From contig NZ_RWIJ01000023.1 in assembly GCF_019805165.1 (NCBI RefSeq), positions 632 to 64,631 of the forward strand: a DNA stretch of 64,000 bases, written 5' to 3'. Source of the DNA: Azospirillum sp. 412522 (GTDB lineage: Bacteria; Pseudomonadota; Alphaproteobacteria; Azospirillales; Azospirillaceae). The position numbers were made by a program, and so were the translations under genes. Below the pieces are notes generated by a model, which saw only the letters and a list, made by a program, of their open reading frames with translations, searched no databases and was not told the origin of the DNA. Below are positions 24,435 to 34,000 of the stretch, one piece after another; positions within the stretch are counted from its first letter, which is position 1, and every line of letters starts with the position of its first letter.

Positions 24435-24450
24435 AGGGCCGTCGTCCGCC

Positions 24451-25626
24451 ATGACCGTCACCATTTTGAAGCCGGAGAATGCCGCGCAGGCAGCCGATGC
24501 GGTGCGCTGGGCGCTGTCGGCCGGCGAACCGTTGGAGATCCTGGGCAGCGGCAGCCGCCGCGGGCTGGGCCGCCCGGTACAGGCCGGCCACGCGCTCGAC
24601 CTGTCCGGCCTGTCGGGCGTCGTCGCCTACGAGCCGGAGGAGTTGGTGCTGACCGCGCTGGCCGGCACGCCGATGGACGTGATCCGCGCTCTGCTGGCCG
24701 AGCGCGGGCAGCATCTGGCCTTCGAGCCGCCGGAAGGCGGAACGCTGGGCGGTCTGGTCGCCAGCGGTCTGGCCGGGCCGCGGCGCATCTCGGCGGGATC
24801 CGCCCGCGATCATACGCTGGGAATCGCCGGGGTCAGCGGCCGGGCCGAGGCCTACAAGGGCGGCGGCAAGGTGGTGAAGAACGTCACCGGCTATGACGTG
24901 CCGAAGCTGATGGCGGGTTCCTTCGGCACGTTGACCGCGCTGACCGAGATCACGGTGAAGGTGCTGCCGGCGCCGGAGGACAGCGCGACGCTGCTGCTGT
25001 TCGGGCTGGACGACGCGGCGGCGGTGGCGATGCTCGACCGCGCGCTGCGCAGCCCCTACGAGGTGTCGGGGGCCGCTCATCTGCCGGCGGGGATCGCCGT
25101 GCGGTCGGGCCTGTCCGCCGTGTCGGGGGCGGGCGGGGCGGTGACGCTTGTGCGGCTGGAGGGCTTCGGCCCGTCGGTCGCCGCGCGCGTCACCATGCTG
25201 CGCGAGGAGCTGCGGGCCGACGCCGTGCTGGGGCGCGACGAGTCGCTGGCGGTCTGGCGCGAGGTTCGGGACGGGGAGTGGCTGGGTGCAGGCACCGAAT
25301 CCCACCTCTGGAAACTCTCCGTTCCCCCGTCGGCCGGCCCCTCGACCGTGGAGGCCATCCGCCGGACGCTCGACGTCGAGGTCTTCTATGACTGGGGCGG
25401 CGGGCTGGCGTGGCTTGCGGCCCCGCCCGACTCGGGAGCAGCGATCCGCGCCGCACTCTCCGCCGGCGGCCATGCCACGCTGGTGCGGGCGCCCGAACCG
25501 GTGCGCGCGGCGACGGACGTGTTCCAGCCCTTGCCCGGGCCGCTGATGGCGCTCAGCCGCCGGGTCAAGGAAAGCTTCGACCCCCAGGGCATCCTCAACC
25601 CCGGCCGCATGTATGCGGGTCTGTAA
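24451..25626 (+). CDS. glcE: Glycolate oxidase subunit GlcE (FAD-binding)
   Basis: 391 residues from ATG at 24451, 17 bp after glcD. A second, shorter FAD-binding subunit: EILGSGSRRGLGRPV and the PCMH region PPEGGTLGGLVASGLAGPRR, then YKGGGKVVKNVTGYDVPKL, which is diagnostic for GlcE. The C terminus (SFDPQGILNPGRMY) is conserved. It acts in the GlcDEF complex feeding electrons to the quinone pool. Confidence 0.95.
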   Translation: MTVTILKPENAAQAADAVRWALSAGEPLEILGSGSRRGLGRPVQAGHALDLSGLSGVVAYEPEELVLTALAGTPMDVIRALLAERGQHLAFEPPEGGTLGGLVASGLAGPRRISAGSARDHTLGIAGVSGRAEAYKGGGKVVKNVTGYDVPKLMAGSFGTLTALTEITVKVLPAPEDSATLLLFGLDDAAAVAMLDRALRSPYEVSGAAHLPAGIAVRSGLSAVSGAGGAVTLVRLEGFGPSVAARVTMLREELRADAVLGRDESLAVWREVRDGEWLGAGTESHLWKLSVPPSAGPSTVEAIRRTLDVEVFYDWGGGLAWLAAPPDSGAAIRAALSAGGHATLVRAPEPVRAATDVFQPLPGPLMALSRRVKESFDPQGILNPGRMYAGL

Positions 25627-25643
25627 CGGGAAGACCGATCTCG

Positions 25644-26969
25644 ATGCAAACCAACTTCTCGCTGGCCCAGCTGGCCGACGCCGCGATCCGCGACTCGGAA
25701 CAGATCCTGCGCAAATGCGTGCATTGCGGCTTCTGCACGGCGACCTGCCCGACCTACACCATCCTGGGCGACGAGCTGGACAGCCCGCGCGGCCGCATCT
25801 ACCAGATCAAGGACATGCTGGAGAAGGGCGGGCCGCCGCCCGAGACCACGGTCAAGCACATCGACCGCTGCCTCTCCTGCCTCTCCTGCATGACGACCTG
25901 CCCGTCGGGCGTCCATTACATGCATCTGGTCGATCACGCCCGCGCCCATATCGAGGCGACCCACACCCGCCCGCCCGCCGATCGCGCGGTGCGCGACCTG
26001 ATCGCGCGGGTTCTGCCCAACCCGCGGCTGTTCCGCATGGCTCTGCTGGGCGCCTCGCTCGGCCGCCCGTTCCGCGTCCTGCTGCCAAAGCGCCTGTCCG
26101 CCATGCTGGCGCTCACCCCGTCCAGCGTCCCGGCGCCGAGCTACAGCGACCGGCCCGGCGTGCATCCGGCCCAGGGGCTGCGCAAGAAGCGGGTCGCCCT
26201 GCTGATCGGCTGCGCCCAGCAGGTGCTGGCCCCGCAGATCAACGAGGCGACCATCCGCCTGCTGACCCGGCACGGGGTCGAGGTGGTGGTGTCGAAGGGC
26301 GCCGACTGCTGCGGCGCCTTGACGCACCATATGGGCAAGGAGGACCTCGCCCACGCCGCCGCCAGGAAGACCATCGACGCCTGGACCAAGGAGATCGAGG
26401 GGGAGGGGTTGGACGCCATCGTCATCAACGCGTCGGGCTGCGGCACCAGCGTCAAGGATTACGGCCACATGTTCCGCGAGGATGCCGCCTATGCCGCCAA
26501 GGCGGCCCGGGTGGCGGATCTCGCGAAGGACGTCACCGAACTGATGGACGGGATCGGGCTGGCGCGTCCGGTGGTGGAGACGGGGCAGGCGGTCGCCTAC
26601 CACTCCGCCTGCTCCATGCAGCACGGCCAGCGCATCAAGGAGCCGCCGCGCGCCCTGCTGCGCGCCGCGGGTTTCCTGGTGAAGGAGGTCCCCGACGCGC
26701 ATCTCTGCTGCGGGTCGGCCGGCACCTATAACATGCTGCAGCCCGAACTGGCGGGGGAGCTGCGCGGCCGCAAGGTCGCGGCCATCGAGAGCACCCAGGC
26801 CCAGGCGGTGGCGGCCGGCAATCTCGGCTGCATCACCCAGATCGCGTCCGGCACCGGACTGCCGGTGGTCCACACGGTGGAACTGCTGGACTGGGCGACC
26901 GGCGGCCCGCTGCCCGATGCGCTGGCCGGACGGGCGGCCTTCCGGCAGGGAGGGACGCGGGCGGCCTGA
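25644..26969 (+). CDS. glcF: Glycolate oxidase iron-sulfur subunit GlcF
   Basis: 441 residues from ATG at 25644. Two [4Fe-4S] ferredoxin motifs, CVHCGFCTATCP and CLSCLSCMTTCP, lie in the first 100 residues. Two CCG-domain motifs, GADCCGALTHHMGKE and DAHLCCGSAGTY, lie in the C-terminal half. It carries electrons from the flavin subunits to the membrane. It closes the glcDEF operon. No malate synthase or glcC regulator is adjacent. Confidence 0.95.
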   Translation: MQTNFSLAQLADAAIRDSEQILRKCVHCGFCTATCPTYTILGDELDSPRGRIYQIKDMLEKGGPPPETTVKHIDRCLSCLSCMTTCPSGVHYMHLVDHARAHIEATHTRPPADRAVRDLIARVLPNPRLFRMALLGASLGRPFRVLLPKRLSAMLALTPSSVPAPSYSDRPGVHPAQGLRKKRVALLIGCAQQVLAPQINEATIRLLTRHGVEVVVSKGADCCGALTHHMGKEDLAHAAARKTIDAWTKEIEGEGLDAIVINASGCGTSVKDYGHMFREDAAYAAKAARVADLAKDVTELMDGIGLARPVVETGQAVAYHSACSMQHGQRIKEPPRALLRAAGFLVKEVPDAHLCCGSAGTYNMLQPELAGELRGRKVAAIESTQAQAVAAGNLGCITQIASGTGLPVVHTVELLDWATGGPLPDALAGRAAFRQGGTRAA

Positions 26970-27050
26970 GGAGCGGGAGCGGGAAGCCGGCGGCAAGGAC
27001 GGGGACGCACGTCAGCGTGGGCGGAGCCGGGGGTTTCGTACCCCCACAAT

Positions 27051-27080
27051 TCTGTGTTTATCTGCGTCCATCTGTGTCAG
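27051..27080 (+). repeat. Three 10-bp imperfect tandem repeats
   Basis: TCTGTGTTTA, TCTGCGTCCA and TCTGTGTCAG follow one another without gaps in the glcF-pcs intergenic region. Similar TCTGTGTTCATCTG-type units occur as dispersed repeats in various bacteria. No function is assigned. Confidence 0.55.
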
Positions 27081-27168
27081 AAAATCCGCCCGCCTCATCG
27101 CCCATCGTCCCAGCCCCCGCCCCGTTCAGGTCAACACATTGTCCTCGCCACCCACGGAAAACGTCAGC

Positions 27169-27876
27169 ATGAGCGCCGTCTACGGAATCACCCATCGCCT
27201 GTCGGCCTGGGGCGTTCATATCTTCACGGCCAGCGGCGCCGTGCTGGGGTTGCTCGGCCTGCTGGCGGCGGCGGCGGGCGATGCCAAGCTGTGCCTGATG
27301 TGGCTGGGCATCGCGCTGGTCGTCGATGGCGTCGACGGCACGCTGGCCCGCCGCGTCTCGGTCAAGCAGGTGCTGCCGGGCATCGACGGCTCGGCGCTGG
27401 ACCTCGTCATCGACTACCTGACCTATGTGGTGGTGCCGGCGGTGTTCATGCACCGCTTCGGCCTTCTGCCGGAAGGGCTGGTCAGCGTCGGGCTGGCCGC
27501 CTGGATCCTGCTGACAGCGCTCTACTGCTTCGCAAATGTCGGGATGAAGAGCGGCGACAACTATTTCGTCGGCTTCCCGGCGATCTGGAACGTCGTGGCC
27601 CTCTATCTCTGGCTGCTCGACCTCAGCCCGTGGTTCAACGCGGCGGTGGTGGTGGCGCTGGGGCTGCTGACCTTCACCACGGTCAAGTTCCTGCATCCCT
27701 TCCGCGTCAAGGCGCTGATGGCGCTGAACATCGGCGTCACTACGGTCTGGCTGCTCTGCTGCATTGCGCTGGTGGTGCTGGAGCCGGCGCGGCCGGGCTG
27801 GCTGTTCGGCCTGTGGCTGGCGACCTCGGTCTATTACGCCGCGGTCTGCGCCTGGCGGACGCTGCGCGGTCCCTGA
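27169..27876 (+). CDS. pcs: Phosphatidylcholine synthase
   Basis: 235 residues with several membrane helices. It condenses CDP-diacylglycerol with choline to make phosphatidylcholine directly, a route found in plant- and animal-associated alphaproteobacteria. The CDP-alcohol phosphotransferase signature is present at about residues 55-80: DGVDGTLARR followed by DGSALDLVID. The motif for choline use, NVGMKSGDNYFVGFPAIWN, is also present. The start is the ATG at 27169, where homology begins. A 20-bp perfect inverted repeat follows the stop codon. Confidence 0.95.
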   Translation: MSAVYGITHRLSAWGVHIFTASGAVLGLLGLLAAAAGDAKLCLMWLGIALVVDGVDGTLARRVSVKQVLPGIDGSALDLVIDYLTYVVVPAVFMHRFGLLPEGLVSVGLAAWILLTALYCFANVGMKSGDNYFVGFPAIWNVVALYLWLLDLSPWFNAAVVVALGLLTFTTVKFLHPFRVKALMALNIGVTTVWLLCCIALVVLEPARPGWLFGLWLATSVYYAAVCAWRTLRGP

Positions 27877-27887
27877 TGACGCCATAA

Positions 27888-27949
27888 GGAACCCTTTGCT
27901 GGAGCGGGCGTTGCTCATGCGCAGTCCGTCCGCTCCAGCAAAGGGTTCC
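27888..27949 (+). promoter_or_regulatory. Perfect 20-bp inverted repeat covering the CDF ribosome-binding site
   Basis: The arm at 27888-27907 (GGAACCCTTTGCTGGAGCGG) is the exact complement of 27930-27949, with a 22-nt loop. It follows the pcs stop codon by 11 bp and ends 4 nt before the TTG start of the CDF gene. The only purine-rich ribosome-binding sequence of that gene, AAAGGG, lies inside the second arm. No T run follows, so it may be a Rho-assisted terminator, a translation-blocking hairpin, or both. Confidence 0.7.
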
Positions 27950-27953
27950 CGCT

Positions 27954-28934
27954 TTGGCCGAAGGCTCCACCAAGGTCGTGCTCGCCGCGCTTGGCGGCAA
28001 CCTGATGATCGCGCTGACCAAGTTCGTCGCCAGCGCGATGACCGGCAGCGCCGCCATGTTCAGCGAGGCGATCCATTCCGTCGTCGACAGCGGCAACCAG
28101 CTGTTGCTGCTCTACGGCATCCGCCGCGCCCGCCGTCCGCCGACGCCGCAGCATCCCTTCGGCCATGGGCGCGAGGTGTATTTCTGGTCCTTCGTGGTCG
28201 CCGTGCTGCTGTTCGGCATCGGTGCCGGCCTGTCCATCTATGACGGCTGGCACGCCCTGTCCCATCCCGAACCGGTGGAAAGCCCCTGGGTGAATTTCGC
28301 CGTGCTGGGCTTCGCCGTGCTGTTCGAAGGCTTTTCCTGGTTCGTCGCGTTCCGCGAGTTCCGCCAGGGCCAGAGCGGCGTCGGCATCCTGTCGGCGGTC
28401 CACCGGTCGAAGAACCCGTCGGTCTTCGTCGTGCTGCTGGAGGACACCGCGGCGCTGGTCGGTCTGCTGCTGGCCGGCATCGGCCTGGCGCTGGGCGAGG
28501 TGACCGGCAACCCTATCTTCGACGCCTACGCCTCCATCGCCATCGGCGTCGTGCTGGCGGTCGTCGCGGCGCTGCTGGCCTACGAGTCGAAGGGGCTGCT
28601 GATCGGCGAGTCGGCCGACCGCCGCGTCGTCGACGGCATCCGCCGCATCGTCGGCGAGGAGGCGCGGGTGAAGCGGCCGCTCGACGTGCTGACCATGCAT
28701 ATGGGACCGGACGACGTGCTGCTGAACCTGTCGGTCGAGTTCCAGGACAGCCTGAACGCCCGCGAGGTGGAGGACGCCGTCTGCGCGCTGGAAAGCCGCA
28801 TCCGCAGCCAGTACCCGATCATCCGCCGCATCTTCGTGGAGGCCGAATCGTTGCGCGCCCGCCGTGGCCGGCAGGACGGTGACGGAGCGGTTCCGCCCCA
28901 GGGGCTTCCTCCCCAAGGTCTGCCGGCCGAGTGA
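27954..28934 (+). CDS. Cation diffusion facilitator (CDF) family transporter
   Basis: 326 residues with about six membrane helices and a cytoplasmic C-terminal domain (DVLTMHMGPDDVLLNLSVEF). Metal-site residues are visible in SEAIHSVVDSGNQ (helix 2) and HPFGHGREVYFW (between helices 2 and 3), as in zinc/iron/manganese exporters. The frame is closed by TAA at 27885 and contains no ATG or GTG before the TTG at 27954, so TTG is the start. A perfect hairpin covers the ribosome-binding site. The metal is not predictable from the sequence. Confidence 0.92.
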   Translation: MAEGSTKVVLAALGGNLMIALTKFVASAMTGSAAMFSEAIHSVVDSGNQLLLLYGIRRARRPPTPQHPFGHGREVYFWSFVVAVLLFGIGAGLSIYDGWHALSHPEPVESPWVNFAVLGFAVLFEGFSWFVAFREFRQGQSGVGILSAVHRSKNPSVFVVLLEDTAALVGLLLAGIGLALGEVTGNPIFDAYASIAIGVVLAVVAALLAYESKGLLIGESADRRVVDGIRRIVGEEARVKRPLDVLTMHMGPDDVLLNLSVEFQDSLNAREVEDAVCALESRIRSQYPIIRRIFVEAESLRARRGRQDGDGAVPPQGLPPQGLPAE

Positions 28935-29674
28935 TGGCGGCGCACCCGATCCGCATCGGCACCGCCGGTTGGAGCATTCCGAAGCTCTCGGCTCCCGCCT
29001 TTCCCGCCGAGGGCACCCATCTGGAGCGCACCGCCCGCGTCATGCCGATGACCGAGGTGAACAGCAGCTTCTATCGCCCGCACAAGCCGGAGACCTGGGC
29101 ACGCTGGGCGGACTCCACCCCGCTGGGATTCCGCTTCGCGGTCAAGCTGCCCAAGGCGATCAGCCACGAGGCCCGGTTGGCCGGCGCCGAGGCGGCGCTG
29201 GATCGTTTCCTGGCGGAGGCCGGGATGCTGGGGGACCGCTTCGGTCCGCTGCTGGTGCAGTTGCCGCCCAGCCTGCGTTTCGACCGGGCGGTGGCGGAGG
29301 CGTTCTTCGCAACCCTGCGTGCCCGCTTCGACGGCGACGTGGTGTGCGAGCCGCGCCACGCCTCCTGGTTCGCCGAGGGGGCGGAGGCCCTGCTGGTCGC
29401 GCACCGCGTCGCCCGCGTCGCCGCCGATCCCGCTCCGGTGCCGGGGGCCGGAGAGCCGGGCGGTTGGGACGGCCTGCGCTACTGGCGGCTGCACGGGTCG
29501 CCTGTCATGTATCGTTCCGCCTATGAACCGGCGGTGCTCGATGCGCTGACCGAACGGTTGCTGGCCGAGGCGGCGTCGCGGCCGGTGTGGTGCGTCTTCG
29601 ACAACACCGCCGACTTCCACGCCGTCGACGACGCTCTGGCGACCATCGCGCGGCTGAAGGCGCGATCCCCCTGA
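28934..29674 (+). CDS. DUF72 domain protein (YecE family)
   Basis: About 246 residues with the TIM-barrel-like DUF72 fold: RIGTAGWSIPK at the start, TEVNSSFYRPHKPETWARWA, FRFAVKLPKAISHE and VCEPRHASWF. C-terminal YWRLHG and CVFDNTADFHAVDDA are also typical. The biochemical function of the family is not established. The ATG at 28934 overlaps the stop of the CDF gene by one base (TGATG), so the two are co-translated. Confidence 0.92.
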   Translation: MAAHPIRIGTAGWSIPKLSAPAFPAEGTHLERTARVMPMTEVNSSFYRPHKPETWARWADSTPLGFRFAVKLPKAISHEARLAGAEAALDRFLAEAGMLGDRFGPLLVQLPPSLRFDRAVAEAFFATLRARFDGDVVCEPRHASWFAEGAEALLVAHRVARVAADPAPVPGAGEPGGWDGLRYWRLHGSPVMYRSAYEPAVLDALTERLLAEAASRPVWCVFDNTADFHAVDDALATIARLKARSP

Positions 29675-29783
29675 TCCACCAAAGGATGAACCTCCAGCAC
29701 GACCGAGACAGTGCATTGTTGCAAGATTATGCTGCCGCGAAACGCCCTTGTTGGCGGGGCAACGGCGCGCAGGCGGTGCGGTC

Positions 29784-32567
29784 ATGGAGTTTCTCGTCCT
29801 ACTGCTGATCTTCGGCTTCATCACCCACCGGCTCGACCGGCGGCTGAAGGCCCAGGCTGCGGAAATCGCCGTTCTGCGTGGCAGGCTGGACAAGGCGCTG
29901 ACCGGCGTCCTGCAGCCCGCCGCCGCGGCCATCGACACCCCGGTCCCGGTTCCGGAGGCCGAGCCGCTGCCGGAAGAGATCGGCGAACCGGTCTTTGCGG
30001 CGGAGGCCGAAGAGCCGGCGTCTCCACCGATGGCGGTTCCCCCGCCACGACCCACCGCTCCGGCAGCGGCGCGGCGGGGGTGGCGCGAACTGGAGGAATC
30101 GCTGGCCTCGCGCTGGCTGATCTGGCTCGGCGGCGGCACCATGGCGCTGGCGGCGGCCTTCTTCATCAAGCTGTCAGTCGATCACGGCTGGCTCGGGCCG
30201 TCCGTCCGGGTGGCGTTGGGTCTGATCGCCGGCTTCGGGCTGATGGTGGGGGGCGAGTGGCTGCGCCGCCGGCCGAGCCAGCGCGCCGTCGCCGCGCTCC
30301 GACCCGACTATGTGCCGCCGGCCCTGACCGCAGCCGGCCTGTTCACCGCCTTCGCCAGCGTCTATGGCGGCTTCGCCCTGTTCGACCTGTTCGCGCCGCT
30401 GGTCGCCTTTGCGCTGCTGGCGGCCCTGTCGCTGGTCGGCATCGGGCTGTCGCTGCTGCAAGGGCCGTTCATCGCGGCGCTCGGGCTGCTGGCCGGCTAT
30501 GTCACGCCGGTCCTCGTGCCGTCCGACCACCCCGACGCCTGGGGGCTGTTCGCCTATCTGCTGGCGCTGAACGGGGCCGGCATGGCGGTGGTGCTGTATC
30601 GCGGCTGGGGCTGGCTTGGCTGGGGCGCGCTGGCCGGTGCGGCGCTGTGGCCGCCGATCTGGATGATCGACCCCTGGCGCAGCGGCGACGCGCTGCCGAC
30701 CGGCATCTACCTGCTGCTCACTTCGGCATTGTTCCTGGTGCCGGCGGTGCGGGGCGTGCTGGACCAGACGCCGCCGGAGCCGGTCCCCGCCACCGGCTGG
30801 CGCACCGCTCTGCCCGACTGGATCCGGCGCAAGCAGCGCCACCCCGCCGACCGGCTGGCGATGATGGCGATGCGGGTGTTCGGCCTGCTGGTCGCCGCCG
30901 TCACCTGGATCGACTCCCATGGGTCGGTGTCGCTGATCGTCCTCGGACTGTTCGCCCTGCTGGCGATGGTCGCCGGCCGGCGGACGGAGCGGATCGCCGG
31001 GGTCGCCTGGATCGCGGCGCTGACCGTGCTGCTGTCGCTGGCGCCCTGGAGCCTGCCCTACGTGCCGTCCAGCCCGCCGCCGCTGAATGCGGACGGCCAG
31101 CCGCTGATCGTCGTCGATCCGGCCGGCTATCCGGCGGCTGTCGCGCATTTCCTGTGGGTGGCGGCCGGCTTCGCCGCCCTGTTCGGCATCGGCGGTTTCA
31201 TCGCCTTGTGGGAGGCGCGGCGGGCAGCCTTGTGGGCGTCGATCTCGGCGCTGGTGCCGCTGGCCCTGCTGACGCTGGCCTATGCCCTGGTGATGCCGCC
31301 GGAGACCGCCATCGGCTGGCCGGCGGCGGCGCTGGTGCTGGCCGCCCTGCTGGTCGGCGCCACCACGCCGCTGGCCCGCCATCGCCACCGGCCCGGAGCC
31401 TCGCTGGGTCTGGCCGCCTTCGCCGCGGGGGCCACCGGCGCCATCGCGCTCGGCGCCACCATGACCTTGCAGGAGGCATGGCTGACCGTGGCGCTGGCGA
31501 TGCAGATACCGGTGCTGGCGTGGCTGGAGCGGCAGTTGTCCCTGCGCGAGCTGCGCGGTGTCACCCTGCTGGTGGCGGTAGCGGTGCTGGTCCGGCTGGC
31601 GCTCAACCCCTCAGTGCTCGATTACGAGGGGTATGGCTGGATCGCCTATGGCTACGGCCTGCCGGCGCTGGGCTTCCTGGCGGCGGCGCGCCTGATGCGG
31701 ACGGCGCCGGACAGGAAAGGCGACGATCTGGTGGTGATGGTGCTGGAGGCCGGCGCCCTGATCTTCACCACACTGATGCTGTCGCTGGGGATCCACCGCT
31801 GGATGGCCGGCAGCCTGGAGGAAATGCCGTCCAGCTTGGCGGAGGTGGCGCTGCATACCCTGTCCTGGCTCGGCCTCGCCCTGTTGCTGGCTGCCGACCG
31901 GCGGTGGAGCGCGCGGGCCGTGGCGGTGTGGGGCCGGCGCCTGCTGGTCCTGCTGGCGGCGATGACCGCCTTCTTCCTGCATCTGCTGGCGCTGAACCCG
32001 CTGTGGAATTTCGAATGGGTCGGCGACTGGCCGGTGGTCAACCGGCTGCTGCTGGCCTATGGCGCGCCGGCCGTGCTGGGGCTGGTCTATCTGTGGTACG
32101 ACCCGCCGCCGTCGCGCGTCCTGCGCAGCGCAGGGCCGGTCTTGCCGCTGCTGCTGATCGCGACCAATCTGGCGCTGGAGATTCGCCGCGCCTTCCAGGG
32201 GCCGGTTCTGGACGGCTACGACATGTCCGACGCCGAATGGTACAGCTATTCCGCCGGCTTCCTGCTGTTCGCGGTGGCGATGCTGGTGGTCGGCATCCGC
32301 TTCGGCTGGGGCTGGATGCGGCATGCCGGGCTGGTTCTGGTGCTGGCGGTGGTCGCCAAGGTGTTCCTCAGCGACATGTCGGACCTGGAGGGGATGTACC
32401 GAGTCGCCTCCTTCCTCGGCCTTGGCCTCTGTCTGGTCGGCACCGGCTGGCTCTATCAGCGGCTGCTGCGTCCGCCGCCGGCTGGTACGCCCGCGGACCC
32501 TGATCCGCCGCTGTCTTCGCCCAATGATCTGGTTGCGGACAATCTGCTGGACCAACGGACGCATTGA
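29784..32567 (+). CDS. DUF2339 polytopic membrane protein
   Basis: About 927 residues. A short N-terminal helix is followed by a Pro/Glu-rich linker (about 50-100) and then more than 20 hydrophobic segments to the end, including the repeated pattern WLIWLGGGTMALAAAFFIK typical of DUF2339. The function of the family is unknown; it is a large integral inner-membrane protein. ATG at 29784 begins the conserved MEFLVLLLIFGF and is preferred to the upstream GTG/ATG codons at 29711-29748. Confidence 0.85.
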   Translation: MEFLVLLLIFGFITHRLDRRLKAQAAEIAVLRGRLDKALTGVLQPAAAAIDTPVPVPEAEPLPEEIGEPVFAAEAEEPASPPMAVPPPRPTAPAAARRGWRELEESLASRWLIWLGGGTMALAAAFFIKLSVDHGWLGPSVRVALGLIAGFGLMVGGEWLRRRPSQRAVAALRPDYVPPALTAAGLFTAFASVYGGFALFDLFAPLVAFALLAALSLVGIGLSLLQGPFIAALGLLAGYVTPVLVPSDHPDAWGLFAYLLALNGAGMAVVLYRGWGWLGWGALAGAALWPPIWMIDPWRSGDALPTGIYLLLTSALFLVPAVRGVLDQTPPEPVPATGWRTALPDWIRRKQRHPADRLAMMAMRVFGLLVAAVTWIDSHGSVSLIVLGLFALLAMVAGRRTERIAGVAWIAALTVLLSLAPWSLPYVPSSPPPLNADGQPLIVVDPAGYPAAVAHFLWVAAGFAALFGIGGFIALWEARRAALWASISALVPLALLTLAYALVMPPETAIGWPAAALVLAALLVGATTPLARHRHRPGASLGLAAFAAGATGAIALGATMTLQEAWLTVALAMQIPVLAWLERQLSLRELRGVTLLVAVAVLVRLALNPSVLDYEGYGWIAYGYGLPALGFLAAARLMRTAPDRKGDDLVVMVLEAGALIFTTLMLSLGIHRWMAGSLEEMPSSLAEVALHTLSWLGLALLLAADRRWSARAVAVWGRRLLVLLAAMTAFFLHLLALNPLWNFEWVGDWPVVNRLLLAYGAPAVLGLVYLWYDPPPSRVLRSAGPVLPLLLIATNLALEIRRAFQGPVLDGYDMSDAEWYSYSAGFLLFAVAMLVVGIRFGWGWMRHAGLVLVLAVVAKVFLSDMSDLEGMYRVASFLGLGLCLVGTGWLYQRLLRPPPAGTPADPDPPLSSPNDLVADNLLDQRTH

Positions 32568-32650
32568 CAGGCCCGGCAGGGAGCGTTCCCATACGGTCAA
32601 GGATGGGCCGGGGATAAACCCGGCCCCCGCCACCGGAGGAGCAGCGCCCC

Positions 32651-33991
32651 ATGGAACGGCAGACCAACGGCCAGACGGACCGCGACGCGCACGGCAACGC
32701 CTATCCCATCCTGCCCGACGGCGAGGAAGGCTTCACCGTCGAGGCGGCACGGATGAAGTTCGGCCCCGGCATGCTGGCCGAACTGGGCGGCGACGCGCTG
32801 TCGCTGGGCATGACGCGGGTGGCGCTGTTCACCGATCCGCGGGTGGCGGCGACGGCCCCTTTCGCCATGGCGCTCGACTCGCTGAAGCGGGCCGGCGTCG
32901 ATCCGGTGGTCTATGACCGCTGCCGGGTGGAGCCGACCAGCGCCTCCTTCCTCGACGCCGCCGATTTCGCGCGGGACGGCGGGTTCGACGGCTATGTCTC
33001 CATCGGCGGCGGGTCGGTGATCGACACCGCCAAGGCGGCGAACCTCTACGCCACCCACCCGGCCGACTTCCTCGCCTACGTCAACAAGCCGCTGGGGGAG
33101 GGCATCCCGGTGCCCGGCCCGGTCAAGCCGCACATCGCCTGCCCGACCACCTGCGGCACCGGCAGCGAGACCACCGGCGTCGCCATCTTCGACCATGTGG
33201 AAAAGCAGGTGAAGACCGGCATCTCGTCACGCTATCTGCGGCCGAGCCTCGCCGTCGTCGATCCGCGCACCATCGACAGCCTGCCGCCCGGCGCCATCGC
33301 CGCCACCGGTTTCGACGTGCTGACCCACGCCATCGAGAGCCACACCGCACGGTCTTTCCGCTCCCGCCCACGCCCTGAGTCGCCGACGGCCCGTCCGCCC
33401 TACCAGGGGGCCAACCCATGGTCGGACATCGGCAGCCTCCAGGCGATCCGGCTGGGCGGGCAGTGGCTGGAACGGGCGGTCAACGACCCTGACTGCCTGG
33501 AAGCGCGCGACGCCCTGATGTTCGCGGCGACGTTGGCCGGTCTGGCCTTCGGCAACGCCGGCGTCCACATCCCGCACGCCATGTCCTATTCGGTGGCGGG
33601 GATGAACCACAGCTTCACCGCGGCGGGCTACGAGGTGGTGGATCCGATGGTGCCGCACGGCATTTCGGTGGTGCTGAACGCCCCGGCCGCCTTCCGCTTC
33701 ACCGGAACGGCCGCCCCCGAGGCCCATCTGCGCGCCGCCGAGGCGCTGGGGGCCGACACGCGCGGCGCCTCGCCGGAGCACGGCGGCGAGTTGCTGGCGA
33801 CCCGGCTGATCTCGATGATGCGCGCCACCGGCCTGCCGAACGGGCTGTCGGCGCTCGGCTATGGCGAGGCCGACATTCCGGGTCTGGTCAGGGGAGCCGC
33901 CGCCCAGCAACGCCTGCTGACCATCGCCCCGCGTCCGGTGTCGGAGGACGATCTGTGTGGGCTGTATGCGGATGCGATGCGCTACTGGTGA
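32651..33991 (+). CDS. Iron-containing alcohol dehydrogenase, ADHFE1/HOT-like
   Basis: 446 residues. The group III dehydrogenase motifs are YVSIGGGSVIDTAKAANLYA (NAD loop), CPTTCGTGSETTGVAIFD and metal-binding His in FDVLTHAIESHTA and IPHAMSYSVAGMNH. The insert ARSFRSRPRPESPTARPPYQ followed by GANPWSD is characteristic of hydroxyacid-oxoacid transhydrogenase (ADHFE1), which couples oxidation of 4-hydroxybutyrate to reduction of 2-oxoglutarate. The transhydrogenase role is inferred from this resemblance. It is convergent with the GFA gene, 9 bp apart. Confidence 0.88.
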   Translation: MERQTNGQTDRDAHGNAYPILPDGEEGFTVEAARMKFGPGMLAELGGDALSLGMTRVALFTDPRVAATAPFAMALDSLKRAGVDPVVYDRCRVEPTSASFLDAADFARDGGFDGYVSIGGGSVIDTAKAANLYATHPADFLAYVNKPLGEGIPVPGPVKPHIACPTTCGTGSETTGVAIFDHVEKQVKTGISSRYLRPSLAVVDPRTIDSLPPGAIAATGFDVLTHAIESHTARSFRSRPRPESPTARPPYQGANPWSDIGSLQAIRLGGQWLERAVNDPDCLEARDALMFAATLAGLAFGNAGVHIPHAMSYSVAGMNHSFTAAGYEVVDPMVPHGISVVLNAPAAFRFTGTAAPEAHLRAAEALGADTRGASPEHGGELLATRLISMMRATGLPNGLSALGYGEADIPGLVRGAAAQQRLLTIAPRPVSEDDLCGLYADAMRYW

Positions 33992-34000
33992 GCGGAACCG

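Noticed and set aside
29711..32503. A second long plus-strand frame over the DUF2339 gene
   Set aside because: It is in another frame, rich in Arg/Gly/Ala and without hydrophobic segments, while the DUF2339 frame gives regular membrane helices.
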